Shown piece by piece: positions 52,901-61,602 of a stretch of 64,000 nt of DNA. Every line of letters starts with the position of its first letter. The stretch's first letter is position 1. Source of the stretch: Sporosarcina psychrophila (GTDB taxonomy: Bacteria; Bacillota; Bacilli; Bacillales_A; Planococcaceae); the NCBI RefSeq assembly GCF_001590685.1, contig NZ_CP014616.1, forward strand, positions 3,843,001-3,907,000, given 5' to 3'. A program made the translations under genes and the position numbers. The notes below the pieces were generated by a model that saw only the letters and a program-made list of their open reading frames with translations, was not told the origin of the DNA and made no database searches.

Positions 52901-55900
52901 ATCTGTCGAATGTGACGACTCCTTTTGCATCTTCATCTGTATCTTCATCTGCACCGGTAACTCCAGTTTTGATAGTTTTTCCACTATCCTCGTCTATCAA
53001 TGAGAATTTTGCACCATTAAGTAGTTTGCCAGTTGACGCATCTGTTTTCGTTATTTGGAGGCGTCCTAGTTCACCCGATCCACTGCCCATACCACCTGTT
53101 ACCTTCACAATAACTGTACTAGTAGATTCGGTTTTATCTACTCTAACATGCTCACCTGTAAATGAAATCTTATTCGTAATATTAGCAGGTGCTTTTAGAA
53201 TAAATGATTGATATTCCAACATATACGGTTCACTAATTTCATTTATAAATGAAAGTTCGAACGCATATGGATCGTGGCTTTCATTGAAATCGAGTGTATA
53301 GTCTGTGCCTTTCGTTAATAATGCACCTTTTTTAACATTCCCTTTTTCATCTGCATCCGTAGCATATAGACGTATGGAATCTTCCAAAACTGCTTGGTCA
53401 GCACTTGGTATATCGGTTACTTTTGCCTTAGAAACTTTCGATTGGGCAAAGTTTATGTCGACTTTCCAATCAATAATTTTCCCATTTTGTAAGCCGGATT
53501 TGGCTGTGTATTTTCCACCGTGTGGAATTGAAACGGATGCTGTAAGATCTGTTTCTTTATCCGTGCCATTCTTAACAGTTGCTGTGTTATCGTATTTGGC
53601 TTCGACTAAATCTAAATCTTTCAAGCTTGTTTTGTACGTTATCATGTACGGCTTAGTTATTTCGTTGTTAAATTTAACCACAAATCCTGGATTACCATTT
53701 TCATCTTTAATCCAACTAGTTGAGTAGTCTTTTCCTTCAATCAATTCCTTCACTTCTGTTCCATTTGCCCCACCTGTGAGAGCCATTTCATGAACTTCAA
53801 TCGATTCTTTTAAAACCTTTTGATTTCCAAGAATGAAGTCCTCCACAGAAGCATTTGTAAGTGTTTTTAGGTTATAGTTCACGCCAACATTCCAAGTAAT
53901 TTCTTGAGTCACGGCATTGTATGAACCGTTTTTGAAACCATTGGACTGTGTATAACCATCTGGGGTGAAGTCAGATTTCGCTTCTTTTGTTTGGTCTTTT
54001 TCATCTTTGTCTTTCCAATTGAGCGTTACTTTGTTTTGTAAATAATTCTTACCTTTATCTGCTCGCTTTTCGTAATCAAAAGCTGTTGTATATTTAATTG
54101 TGTGTGGAGTATTGATTGTTTTTTTGAACTCGATAATGAACTCATCTTGTTCGTTTTTTGTTAACTCATAATCGGTACCTTCAGTTAACATTCCGGTGTT
54201 GTTTGTAATTTTGATACTACTAGAATCTAACGTAAGTCCTGCATTTGTAAAGACATCTGTTAAAATCACATTTTTCATTTCATGACTGTCGTTGTTAAAG
54301 GAGATTGTCCATTCGATTCTTTTGTCTTTGTAATTGGGTGTTCCATGTGATTTGAACAGAATTTGTTGGTTAATATCTCTGCCTGCATCCTTTGATATTT
54401 CACCAGTTTTAACTGTATTAATGATTTTTTCTCCGTCAAACACACGGTCAGTTGCTTTTGTTTGATAGGTGATTTTGTAAGCGGAATTGATATCTTCATT
54501 GAACTGAAGCTCAAATCCATTTTTATTGTCTTCAGATTTTGGAGTAACAGTGTAATTTGTAAACTCTTCAACTACACCTTCGCCGCCGCTATCATTGATT
54601 GCAACTTTCTGTACGTTAAAAGAATCAGCTATAAGCTCCTGGCTACCATTGAATAAGTCTTTCAATAATGCGTCCGCTATAGCAATATCCTTTTCATTAT
54701 AATTATATTTTATTTCCCATGTGATTGTTTGCGTCTTAGCATCATAGTGACTTGACCGTTTTTCTAACGGCTTCCCTCTCTTAACACTAACAGTTGCAGT
54801 TGCATCTCCAGCATTACTGCCATCTGATAATAACGTTGCTGTGTTTGTAAAAATTGCTTGGTCATGATTCGTAATTGTTGTTGTATATACGGCTCGATAT
54901 GCTGTGCTGATGTCTGTATTAAAATTTATTGTAAAATCTTTTCCATCTTCTGTTTTTCCAACAGAATACCTGCTAGGATCCACTGGTTCTCCTAGACTTA
55001 CAGAACCATTCAATTGGACTTTGAGATGGTAAAGTTCTAGAGTTCCTTCCTTAAACTCTTGGCCATCTTGGATTGGGTCGCTCAGGATTGCATTATTAAT
55101 CTTTTTCAGAGTTTTATTGAAATCGACTGTCCATTTAATCGTTTCAGAGTTATAGATTTTATTGGGCACCCCACTTTTTTCGACAGCTGGCCCACCTGGT
55201 TCAAAGGTAAGAGGGATCGTTATAGAAGCTCCACCTTCTATCGGCGTGATTGTTATCGTTCCTTCTTCAGTAACGATAATATCTTCACTTAATTCGGTCC
55301 AAACTTGAATATCACCTGAGATATTTGAAAAACTCTCTATAAACTCAGTGAATGTTATCGTAACTTGGCCATCAAGCCTAACATCGAAATGCCCTACAGT
55401 TTCACCATTAAATTTCATTTCTTCTTTTTCAATGACGTTGTAAACTTCGAGCTCCTTTGGCAGATTGAACGTAAATGTGGATCCTGCTTTATAGCCGTGG
55501 TCATTCACAAGTGCCCACTTGTAACCCACCGAAATTAGTGAATCAAAACCAGGATTTTCAATTGGATTTCCATCCTTATCCTTATATTTTAATTCGAAAC
55601 TCGTTAGAATATTTTCGGTTATTACTGTTGGTTCACCCTTTTCCTCGACCAACGGCAGTTTTTCCAAGTCTTCGCATTCCAATAGTTCATCGGTTTCATC
55701 GCATTCTATTGGTTTTTCACATTCCGGGGATTCTCCAATTTCCTCACATCCCGGTTCAACTTCTGGTACATCAATCTCTGGCACTTCAATTTCCGGTATT
55801 TCAATTTCCGGCACTTCATTTTCTGGTAGTTCTGGAGATTCGTTTTCGGCACCTTCTTCATCTTCACCAGGAGTTACTTCTGGTTCTGTTACTGGTTCAT

Positions 55901-56081
55901 CTGGTTCTATCTCTGGTTCTATTCCCCCCACTTCTTCCTGGGCAGCTTCAACTTGAATTATCTGATTATCCTCATTCAGTTCGGTTTCACTGAATTCGTT
56001 TGCACTTGCGGAAGCCAATGGTCCTAAAATAGCTTGCCCAATCAGCAGTAACATCAAGGCAAATATGTTTAACTTCTTCAC
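49989..56081 (-). CDS. giant LPQTG surface adhesin with nine CnaB/SpaA repeats
   Basis: This 2030-residue wall-anchored protein has a signal peptide (about 1-27), an acidic Glu/Pro spacer (about 40-150) and an adhesin domain (about 155-300). About five collagen-binding-like domains (about 300-990, each opening like KIYNSETIKWTVDFN) are followed by nine CnaB/SpaA repeats of ~90 residues (about 1000-1865). A proline-rich wall spacer (PSEPGK and PSN repeats) precedes EKLPQTGEAFPIG, a hydrophobic segment and RRKKSKK. Repeats 3-9 keep a Lys (VELTKVD), a Glu (ETKAPFGY) and a terminal Asn, the residues that form internal isopeptide bonds. The GTG start follows GGAGGG; its sortase lies upstream. Confidence 0.9.
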   Translation of the reverse strand: MKKLNIFALMLLLIGQAILGPLASASANEFSETELNEDNQIIQVEAAQEEVGGIEPEIEPDEPVTEPEVTPGEDEEGAENESPELPENEVPEIEIPEIEVPEIDVPEVEPGCEEIGESPECEKPIECDETDELLECEDLEKLPLVEEKGEPTVITENILTSFELKYKDKDGNPIENPGFDSLISVGYKWALVNDHGYKAGSTFTFNLPKELEVYNVIEKEEMKFNGETVGHFDVRLDGQVTITFTEFIESFSNISGDIQVWTELSEDIIVTEEGTITITPIEGGASITIPLTFEPGGPAVEKSGVPNKIYNSETIKWTVDFNKTLKKINNAILSDPIQDGQEFKEGTLELYHLKVQLNGSVSLGEPVDPSRYSVGKTEDGKDFTINFNTDISTAYRAVYTTTITNHDQAIFTNTATLLSDGSNAGDATATVSVKRGKPLEKRSSHYDAKTQTITWEIKYNYNEKDIAIADALLKDLFNGSQELIADSFNVQKVAINDSGGEGVVEEFTNYTVTPKSEDNKNGFELQFNEDINSAYKITYQTKATDRVFDGEKIINTVKTGEISKDAGRDINQQILFKSHGTPNYKDKRIEWTISFNNDSHEMKNVILTDVFTNAGLTLDSSSIKITNNTGMLTEGTDYELTKNEQDEFIIEFKKTINTPHTIKYTTAFDYEKRADKGKNYLQNKVTLNWKDKDEKDQTKEAKSDFTPDGYTQSNGFKNGSYNAVTQEITWNVGVNYNLKTLTNASVEDFILGNQKVLKESIEVHEMALTGGANGTEVKELIEGKDYSTSWIKDENGNPGFVVKFNNEITKPYMITYKTSLKDLDLVEAKYDNTATVKNGTDKETDLTASVSIPHGGKYTAKSGLQNGKIIDWKVDINFAQSKVSKAKVTDIPSADQAVLEDSIRLYATDADEKGNVKKGALLTKGTDYTLDFNESHDPYAFELSFINEISEPYMLEYQSFILKAPANITNKISFTGEHVRVDKTESTSTVIVKVTGGMGSGSGELGRLQITKTDASTGKLLNGAKFSLIDEDSGKTIKTGVTGADEDTDEDAKGVVTFDRLLWGKYLLVETEAPEGYLKNKEVMSITIDKAFVDGDVEKVGNDETVTNKKIVRAVQLEKVDSEDPLKKLEGANFELKQLVGDQFKTIGLLPTDEMGIIYKEGLDPGDYQFIERIAPNGYLVDNTPIPFTIGENQLEVVKLDQVKNNIIKGAVELKKVDKDNSKITLGNAVFELQDATGKVLEQGLTTGSDGKITKNGLNPGSYQFVETKAPFGYKLDQTPIPFKIAPSQNTILELTARNEMILGSVVLTKVDEDNSETTLKGAIFELQDATGNKIQDGLSTDKNGKITVLNLKPGAYQFVETKAPAYYQLNQQPIKFNIETGETSVTTSFNAPNKLVTGSVELKKVDKDNAKLVVKGAEFALQDADGKVLQSALKTDKNGKLLVTDLKPGSYQFVETKAPFGYVLDETPITFTIKKSKTTADVKLVKVKAENELKTGSVELTKVDNEDPTTILEGAVFKLQNASGKTIQKGLKTNKEGKIVVDNLKPGKYQFVETKAPFGYDLDATPVKFTITKGQSKILKISTNNNLTPGSVELVKVDSANKEVTLVGAEFKLLDEKGEILQENLSTNTDGKLVVNDLKPGNYQFVETKAPFGYVLDETPIEFTIDKGQTVARGLEIPNTIIPGSVELTKYDKDNDGAILTDVEFELLDAEGKMLREGLVTDQTGKVVVEDLKPGNYQFVETKALFGYKLNATPIKFTIVLGPTAVETVEAYNELSTGSVELTKRPEHNGNGTLTGAVFKLLDAEGNTLKEDLTTDKDGKLVVDNLKPGNYQFIETKAPTNYILDTTPVKFEIIKGQTVTVQVIKTNKYNPYYPPVDPGKPSEPSKPGEPGKPSEPSKPSEPGKPSEPGKPSEPGKPSEPGKPSEPGKPSEPGKPSEPGNPVEPSEPVEQENPGIPGNPSNPSNPSNPSNLSNPSNPSNPNLVIPSEKLPQTGEAFPIGSMAAGIGMILLGAWMVLRRKKSKKTPIEFS
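50138..50452 (-). repeat. proline-rich tandem repeats in the adhesin wall spacer
   Basis: 18-bp units encoding PSEPGK (about ten) and 9-bp units encoding NPS (about eight). The plus strand gives artefact ORFs of Phe/Trp-rich or Leu/Gly-rich sequence, which should be ignored. Confidence 0.85.
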
Positions 56082-56220
56082 GCTATCCCTCCTCTCTGTT
56101 TGTTATTCGACTTGTCCGCCCAATAATACGCATTTCGAACTTTCATACCCAATTCCCCTTTTCATAATAAATATATTTATATCAATTTCTATAAATATCA
56201 ATTTTTGATTTTTGCAACTG

Positions 56221-56838
56221 CTACTTCTTTAATGCCGCCTGAACAATCAATCGGTTCGGCGGATTAACTGCTCCAAGCGGTGTGCAAGTTACCAGTGTGA
56301 GAAATGGTCCTTCTTGATCATCGAGGACGGACACATCCGATTGATGGACGATAAATGAGTCCACTATGACAAATTCATATGTTCCTTCTTGTGTGGTCAC
56401 TTGAATTTCATCATTTATCCTTAATTCATTCATACGATTGAATTGTTTCCCTTTCGTTACAGCTCTGTGTCCAGCTAAACCAATGTTGTTGACGCCGAAT
56501 TCTTTTTTAGGCTCGATCATACCGATGCCTTTACTGAGCGTTTCGGGACTCGTCCCGTCAAAGATAATCATTTCAAGGTCAATTTTGTTAATATTAATAA
56601 TTCCGCGAGCTCCTTCCAATAGTTTGGATTTCTCGCCAGTTGACTGATTGTATTTCTGCACCGTGAGTATATCTTCAGATTGATTGGAGGCCTGCTCAAT
56701 TTGTTCCGTATTGCCTAATTGTTCAAAACTCCTTACCAGCTGCTGTTGACCACGATCATAGTACTGTTTTTCAAGTTGCGGATAAAATACAACCGCTAAG
56801 CCAACGACCATCAATAGAATGCCTACAATTTTCCGCAA
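56221..56838 (-). CDS. sortase dedicated to the giant adhesin
   Basis: The 205-residue protein has one N-terminal membrane segment, IGLAGHRAVTKGKQFNRM with the catalytic His, and LTLVTCTPLGAVNPPNRLIV with catalytic Cys and Arg. TLVTC places it near class D/A sortases. It differs clearly from the sortase at 38.1 kb. It is transcribed 139 bp upstream of the LPQTG adhesin in the same direction. The start is TTG after AAGGAG. Confidence 0.85.
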   Translation of the reverse strand: MRKIVGILLMVVGLAVVFYPQLEKQYYDRGQQQLVRSFEQLGNTEQIEQASNQSEDILTVQKYNQSTGEKSKLLEGARGIININKIDLEMIIFDGTSPETLSKGIGMIEPKKEFGVNNIGLAGHRAVTKGKQFNRMNELRINDEIQVTTQEGTYEFVIVDSFIVHQSDVSVLDDQEGPFLTLVTCTPLGAVNPPNRLIVQAALKK

Positions 56839-57235
56839 TCCTATTCGCTCCTTACTTGGACATAAAAAGTGAACGTACGCTAAGACTTTTCCCAGTCCCT
56901 TTGCAAACGTTTCTTAACTTATGATAGGGAGCCCCTCTTATAGAACGCTTTACAACCTCTTACACTTCTCTTAAACAATTAATAGCCAACGTCTTTTAGT
57001 AATGAGTACGCCTGAATTTGAGGATTTCTGTTTATTCTTCTCTAGACGTTTTACAGATTCGTAACATTAATTATTGATGCGCGAACAACACTTTACCAAT
57101 CTCACACTCAGGCATTATGGTATACTACTATTAATTACAGTCAGTAAACTAAAGTCCTAATCAGATAATTAAATCAAGAGCGTTAAAGGCAATATTAATA
57201 GTTAAAATGGCGCACTTTAATTTGGAGGAATTCCA
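56839..57235. other. divergent promoter region between sortase and transglutaminase-like genes
   Basis: An extended -10 (TATGGTATACT near 57116-57126) could serve the plus-strand gene. Nothing else in this ~400 bp is recognisable. Confidence 0.35.
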
Positions 57236-58366
57236 TTGAAAAAAATATATTTCACACTCTTATTTATCGCACTGTCATTTGCTAGTTATTCGACCCATAC
57301 ACAAGCTGCTAGCAATGAAAATCCTGGATTTAAAACGGCTGTAGCAGCGGACTCATACAACTTAATCCGTTCCTCTCTGTTAAAAAATGAACGTACTGGG
57401 CAATTTGTTAGCGCAGAAGTTTCATATAAACAAGTTGACGCGCTTATTCAAAAAGCAGTACGTGAAAATCCTGAAATACTTTATTTTGATTCGGCGATGT
57501 CATGGTCAAACGGTGACATTGAATTTTCGTACTCACTCCCTGATAGCACAATAAAAAAGAATAAAGCAGCTCTTTCAAAAGAGGTTGACAAGGTACTTGC
57601 CCAAATTATCAAGCCCGGCTTCACAAATTTTGATAAAGTAAAAGCCATTCATGATTATTTAGTATTGAATGTTGCTTATGATCACAAAAACTTTCAAAAT
57701 AACACCATCCCTTCTGATTCCATTACAGCTTATGGTGCACTTATAAAAGGTGTGGCCGTTTGTGATGGATATACGAAAGCTGCTCAACTTCTACTTAATC
57801 GCCTTGGTATTGAAAATTACTATGTTGACGGATATGGAAATGGCGGTCAGCATTCATGGAACTTAGTCAATCTAAACGGTCAGTATTACTTCATGGACAT
57901 TACCTGGGACGACCCCGTTCCGAATGTAAAAGGTGCTATTAGTTATAAATACTTCCTAGCCTCTGCCGATCAACTGCGAAAAGACCATAAATGGAACGAA
58001 GCGGATTGGCCAATTGCCAAGAGTAAAACGTACAGTTTCTTGAACGACTTTAGCTCGATGATCGAATTCAAAGGATACTATTACTACAGCAGTATTTCGG
58101 ACAAGGATACATTGTATCGAGTTAAGAAAGATGGAAAATCTAAGCAAAAAGTTAACAATGTAAGGGCTCCTTATTTCGCCATTATCGATGACTGGATTTA
58201 TTTCAGTAATTATTCGAAAGGCGGCTTCTTGTATAAGATGAAAACAAATGGATCCAAACCTCAACAACTAAATGCTATCCATTCAGTCAATCTAGTCGCA
58301 GTGAACAACCAGCTTCACTATACTGATTCCAAAACTAAAAAAGTTCTTAAATTGACGATAAAATAA
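57236..58366 (+). CDS. secreted transglutaminase-like protein with DUF5050 beta-propeller
   Basis: The 376-residue protein has a signal peptide (about 1-24, THTQA). A transglutaminase-like core (about 110-225) contains the catalytic Cys in GVAVCDGYTKA, His in GQHSWNLVN and Asp in YFMDITWDDP, so the triad is complete. The C-terminal ~120 residues repeat YYYYSS-like and IYFSN-like strands as in DUF5050. Such proteins may cross-link or cleave surface proteins; the substrate is unknown, but the adjacent adhesin and matrix genes are candidates. The TTG start follows GGAGG. Confidence 0.85.
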   Translation: MKKIYFTLLFIALSFASYSTHTQAASNENPGFKTAVAADSYNLIRSSLLKNERTGQFVSAEVSYKQVDALIQKAVRENPEILYFDSAMSWSNGDIEFSYSLPDSTIKKNKAALSKEVDKVLAQIIKPGFTNFDKVKAIHDYLVLNVAYDHKNFQNNTIPSDSITAYGALIKGVAVCDGYTKAAQLLLNRLGIENYYVDGYGNGGQHSWNLVNLNGQYYFMDITWDDPVPNVKGAISYKYFLASADQLRKDHKWNEADWPIAKSKTYSFLNDFSSMIEFKGYYYYSSISDKDTLYRVKKDGKSKQKVNNVRAPYFAIIDDWIYFSNYSKGGFLYKMKTNGSKPQQLNAIHSVNLVAVNNQLHYTDSKTKKVLKLTIK

Positions 58367-58404
58367 AAAACTCCTAATCGGATTTGGCCGATTAGGAGTT
58401 TTTT
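58365..58404 (+). terminator. terminator of the transglutaminase-like gene
   Basis: AAAAACTCCTAATCG pairs perfectly with CGATTAGGAGTTTTT around GATTTGGC. Confidence 0.9.
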
Positions 58405-58547
58405 CATGGTATCTTTTTAGTTTGACTAGAATGCTTACTCGTTCTGGCTTAGCATTGAAGATATAGATTTGTTATTTATTGCAAGACTATAATATTCTTG
58501 AGTTAATAGAGTGATAGGTTTCCTACACTGAAGGAGGTAATTTCATT

Positions 58548-58717
58548 ATACAGCGTGATTGCTTTATCATCTGGTAACTCCACACCTCAAAGATCGAGAA
58601 TTCCAGCTTCTGCGTAAGGATAATCTGACGTTAAATAATGATTGAGCCAAAGTAACCTAAAACTCATAAGTTAAAGTGAAAATACAACGATAGTGATAAT
58701 CATTTTTTCTTATTCAT
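58548..58717 (-). pseudogene. N-terminal relic of a paralogous hybrid sensor kinase
   Basis: On the minus strand, starting at ATG 58717, the pieces MNKKK, ITIVVFSL, LMSFRLLWLNHYLTSDYPYA and EAGILDL, then GVELPDDKAITL follow the first ~70 residues of the kinase at 49550 (SFRFLWIYYNLTADYPYA). Stops and frameshifts break it, and nothing beyond residue ~75 remains. Confidence 0.85.
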
Positions 58718-58960
58718 GATAGTTAGATGCGCTGTTTGATAGGCTAAATCTATCTTGCAGTCAAATCTCTTTCATTTTCGAAGTATGGAGAACACGATTA
58801 CAAGGGCAAGATATAGCAAGTGTATGTAAGATTATAGTGACTCCCTCCATTTGGACGCTACGGGATATTTCATTTGCCAACTCTTTGGAGTGCGTTAGAT
58901 CATCAGTGATAATCAAGTTCTTTATAGCAGATGGATCTTCTTTGCAAAAACCGGTTAGCT
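58718..58960 (-). other. unrecognised possible coding remnant
   Basis: An open minus-strand stretch reads IKNLIITDDLTHSKELANEI and SRSVQMEGVTIILHTLAI before a stop near 58757. It looks like protein but I cannot assign a family, and there is no start. Confidence 0.3.
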
Positions 58961-58963
58961 ATG

Positions 58964-59130
58964 GTGATATGTTATATGATCGGGTGGCGGGAGATATGAT
59001 CGGCTGAGCGACGCTTATGATCGGGTGGCAGGATATATGCTCGGTTGAACGGTGGTTATGATCGGTTGGGGGGATATATAATTGGCTGCCCGCCGGTTAT
59101 GATCGGGTGGCGATTTATATGATTGCTCAC
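58964..59130. repeat. array of the 41-bp repeat family, about four units
   Basis: TTATATGATCGGGTGGCGGG, GATATGATCGGCTGAGCG and related units at ~41-bp spacing, more diverged than the 44.6-kb array. The kinase relic lies close upstream. Confidence 0.75.
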
Positions 59131-59325
59131 CCATCAGCATCTGATATGAAAAAAATTCAACCCCTTAAAACATACTGATTAATTAGTTATCTGTAATAAT
59201 TCAAGGGAATATCCCCAAGCATTGCTACCTTTCTTTCAATCCCGAGTCAATTCTGTTACATACCGTTCCCAACTACTGATACGTTGTACACTAGATATAC
59301 GTCAATTTTCTTGAGGAGTTTGATT

Positions 59326-60378
59326 ATGAATAAGAAACGTTTATCCTGGGTGGATGTCACCAAAGGATTTTTAATGATTCTTGTCGTCATTGGTCATTAT
59401 CCTGGACAGCTCGATTTCCCACTGGCGAAGTATATCTATTGGTTTCACATGCCAGCATTCTTTATTTTAAGTGGTTTGTTTTTTAAGCCTGTTGTAGAAA
59501 AGGGCTTAATGATACTGTCGATTCAAAAACGTTTTATGCAATTGATCGTCCCCTATTTGTTTTTCCTCGTCAGTATTACGCTGATTCGTTACGGGATAGA
59601 AATTGGTTCAGGCAATATGGATCTATCATGGTATGTAAATGATTTGTGGACACTCGCTGTCGGCGGACGTTTTGCACGTGGTGCATATGGTGTATTCTGG
59701 TTTGTAACTACGCTTTTCTTTACGTATTTGTTCTTCTTATGGATGACAAAATACTTTAGTCGTACGAAACAAATTATTATTTTGGCTATCTTTTATAGTA
59801 TTGCCCATTTTGAAAGTTTGTTTGCGATGCGCGTCATTGGTGGATCACCAGATACTGCTTCTCAAACAATCCCAATGATTTGGAACATCGATGTTGCACT
59901 CATGGCAGTCGTCTATTTTTCACTCGGTTATTATATGAAGAGTATTTGGATGAATGTTTCGAAAAGATGGTTAACCGCGGGATTGATCGGTAGTGTGACA
60001 GCAGTTTTGCTTGATAACTTTAATGTAATTGACTATCATTTGAGCATGAAATTTTTGCGCTATGAACATTTCGTTTTAGATTTGATCATCCCACTTTCAT
60101 TCACACTTGTATTGGTGGGCGTATTCCAACTCATCGCTACTCAACTGTCACTCAATTGGCTGCAAAGGATCGAGAAGCACTCCCTAACGATTATGTACTT
60201 GCACATCTTTACTGACATTTTGTTAAATGATTACTTCACATATGGCATTATTGGATTCACAGCATTTGGATTGGTCATTCCAATCGTGGTTTCAATCATC
60301 ATTCAAAAATTGATACCACATGGAAAGCTACTACTTGGTGGATTTTCACAAAAAAGGCCACTACCCATTCAGCAGTAG
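59326..60378 (+). CDS. acyltransferase-3 family membrane protein
   Basis: This 350-residue membrane protein has about ten hydrophobic segments. The opening RLSWVDVTKGFLMILVVIGH is the acyltransferase_3/OafA signature with the family His, and YWFHMPAFFILSG is the second conserved block. Members O-acetylate surface polysaccharides or peptidoglycan. ATG 59326 has GAGGAG seven bases upstream; an earlier in-frame start at 59284 has none. Context does not identify the acceptor. Confidence 0.85.
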   Translation: MNKKRLSWVDVTKGFLMILVVIGHYPGQLDFPLAKYIYWFHMPAFFILSGLFFKPVVEKGLMILSIQKRFMQLIVPYLFFLVSITLIRYGIEIGSGNMDLSWYVNDLWTLAVGGRFARGAYGVFWFVTTLFFTYLFFLWMTKYFSRTKQIIILAIFYSIAHFESLFAMRVIGGSPDTASQTIPMIWNIDVALMAVVYFSLGYYMKSIWMNVSKRWLTAGLIGSVTAVLLDNFNVIDYHLSMKFLRYEHFVLDLIIPLSFTLVLVGVFQLIATQLSLNWLQRIEKHSLTIMYLHIFTDILLNDYFTYGIIGFTAFGLVIPIVVSIIIQKLIPHGKLLLGGFSQKRPLPIQQ

Positions 60379-60428
60379 CACACTAAAATCCGTACTAGAT
60401 ATGTTGAAATAAAGAATCCTACCAACAA

Positions 60429-60523
60429 CGCTCGGCGCTAGGGGATGCCTCCCACAATAAGCCGGACAGAAAACCACTGTCAGTCTTATTGCTCCGGCTA
60501 CCCCAGTAGACGCCTTCGCTGGA
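60429..60523. repeat. ~95-bp dispersed element, copy 1 (inverted with respect to 61258)
   Basis: It contains GGCGCT, GGATGCCTCCC, AATAAGCC, CAGTCTTATTGCTCCGGCTA and CGCCTTCGCTGGA. The reverse complement of 61258-61357 shows the same blocks in the same order. Confidence 0.85.
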
Positions 60524-60578
60524 GATTTATAAGATCATTAGTTCAACTTATATAGATAGTCGGCATTTAACAAATAGA

Positions 60579-60800
60579 ATGTTCTTCCAACACCGCTTGT
60601 CGCTAGATTTGTTCGTTACACCGGCAAGACGATTAACAGGTATATCTCTAGGCAATCGTGCATATACTGCTAATCACAGAGAGGCGGCACTCCTCTGTCC
60701 CGCACGGGGGCACTTTCGACGGAAGGTGAAAAAGAATACCAAGCATAATCTGACTGGAGATTGTCCAGTAGTGCCGCGTAATACATAGCTTAGGAACAGC
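60579..60800. other. structured spacer of unknown nature
   Basis: A 69-codon ORF exists but has no ribosome site and looks like non-protein sequence. ACAGAG-AGGCGGCACTC-CTCTGT can form a hairpin near 60676-60700. No known riboswitch core was recognised. Confidence 0.25.
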
Positions 60801-60834
60801 AAAACCAGCCATTTACGATCTTGGCTGGTTTTAA
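60801..60834. terminator. terminator-like hairpin
   Basis: AAAACCAGCCA pairs with TGGCTGGTTTT. T-runs lie on both sides, so it may act in both directions. The stem resembles that of the nucleotidase terminators. Confidence 0.65.
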
Positions 60835-60875
60835 TTTGGACTTTATGTCATTTAGTTAACACGTCTGATGATTAA

Positions 60876-61088
60876 CCATTCACCTACCTAAAACACTGGC
60901 GAGAAGGGCTTGAATACCGCCATTTTCACTGGAATATTTCCGGCCTGCTTTCGGCGAAATAATCACGACACTTTTTTACCGAGGGGCAAGAGCAGCTAGA
61001 AGTGACTCCTGTTGCGACTAATCGCCTGCCGCGTTCCTACACTATTCAAGTGAAAAATGCAGTTGCTTTGAAAGAAATGAATAGATAA
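60876..61088 (+). pseudogene. C-terminal fragment of an unidentified protein
   Basis: One frame reads YLKHWREGLEYRHFHWNISG and LLSAK, a stop, then without frame change TEGQEQLEVTPVATNRLPRS and YTIQVKNAVALKEMNR and a final stop. It has the composition of real protein but no start. I do not recognise the family. Confidence 0.45.
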
Positions 61089-61106
61089 CTATCTATAGAG
61101 ATGGTA

Positions 61107-61134
61107 AGTGCCCGAAGATGTAATTTCGGGCACT
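61107..61134. other. 10-bp perfect hairpin
   Basis: AGTGCCCGAA pairs with TTCGGGCACT around GATGTAAT. It follows the gene fragment by 18 bp but has no T-run. Confidence 0.45.
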
Positions 61135-61257
61135 CTAGCACGACGTATATTGTATTCTTTGCTAACTTTTCAAAGATTATGTGATCCTCTATAAGAAAGT
61201 GACACTTCCTTAAAATAAAAACAGGGATACTATATTCTATAAAAATACATTGGAACA

Positions 61258-61357
61258 TCCAGCGAAGGCGCGTCTTCGTGGTAGCCGGAGCGATAAGACT
61301 GAAAGCGGTCTTCTTTCTGGCTTATCGCGGGAGGCATCCACAAAGCGCCGAAGCGTG
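61258..61357. repeat. ~100-bp dispersed element, copy 2 (inverted)
   Basis: TCCAGCGAAGGCG, GGTAGCCGGAGCGATAAGAC, GGCTTATCGCGGGAGGCATCC and GCGCCGAAGCGTG. It has fewer changes from an apparent consensus than copy 1. The two copies bracket ~730 bp of debris. Confidence 0.85.
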
Positions 61358-61430
61358 TAGAGTGAGGAATTCTTAGTCTAGTCCATGGCAGGTTTTCATT
61401 TGCACCCTATGTAATTGAACCAGATAGTTA

Positions 61431-61584
61431 CTAAGGAAACGTTATCACAAGATCTCCTTTAATATTCACACCCTCGATCAATTCCTCATTAAACAAATAC
61501 TGTGTATCATTCTTGTCCTGTGGTGTTATTGCCTCGTAGCTATTCTTAACAGATAAAACCTTAAAAGTAAAAAAGAGTAGCAGG
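61431..61584 (-). pseudogene. C-terminal coding fragment downstream of hyuA
   Basis: The minus strand reads VLSVKNSYEAITPQDKNDTQ and YLFNEELIEGVNIKGDLVIT then FP and stop. The style resembles the last strands of secreted DUF4352-like proteins, but the family is not certain. There is no start codon or ribosome site. Confidence 0.45.
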
Positions 61585-61602
61585 TTACAAAATAATTCAA
61601 AA

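Noticed and set aside
60579..60788. 69-codon ORF as a gene or riboswitch
   Set aside because: No ribosome site, amino-acid composition unlike protein, and no known riboswitch core could be matched.
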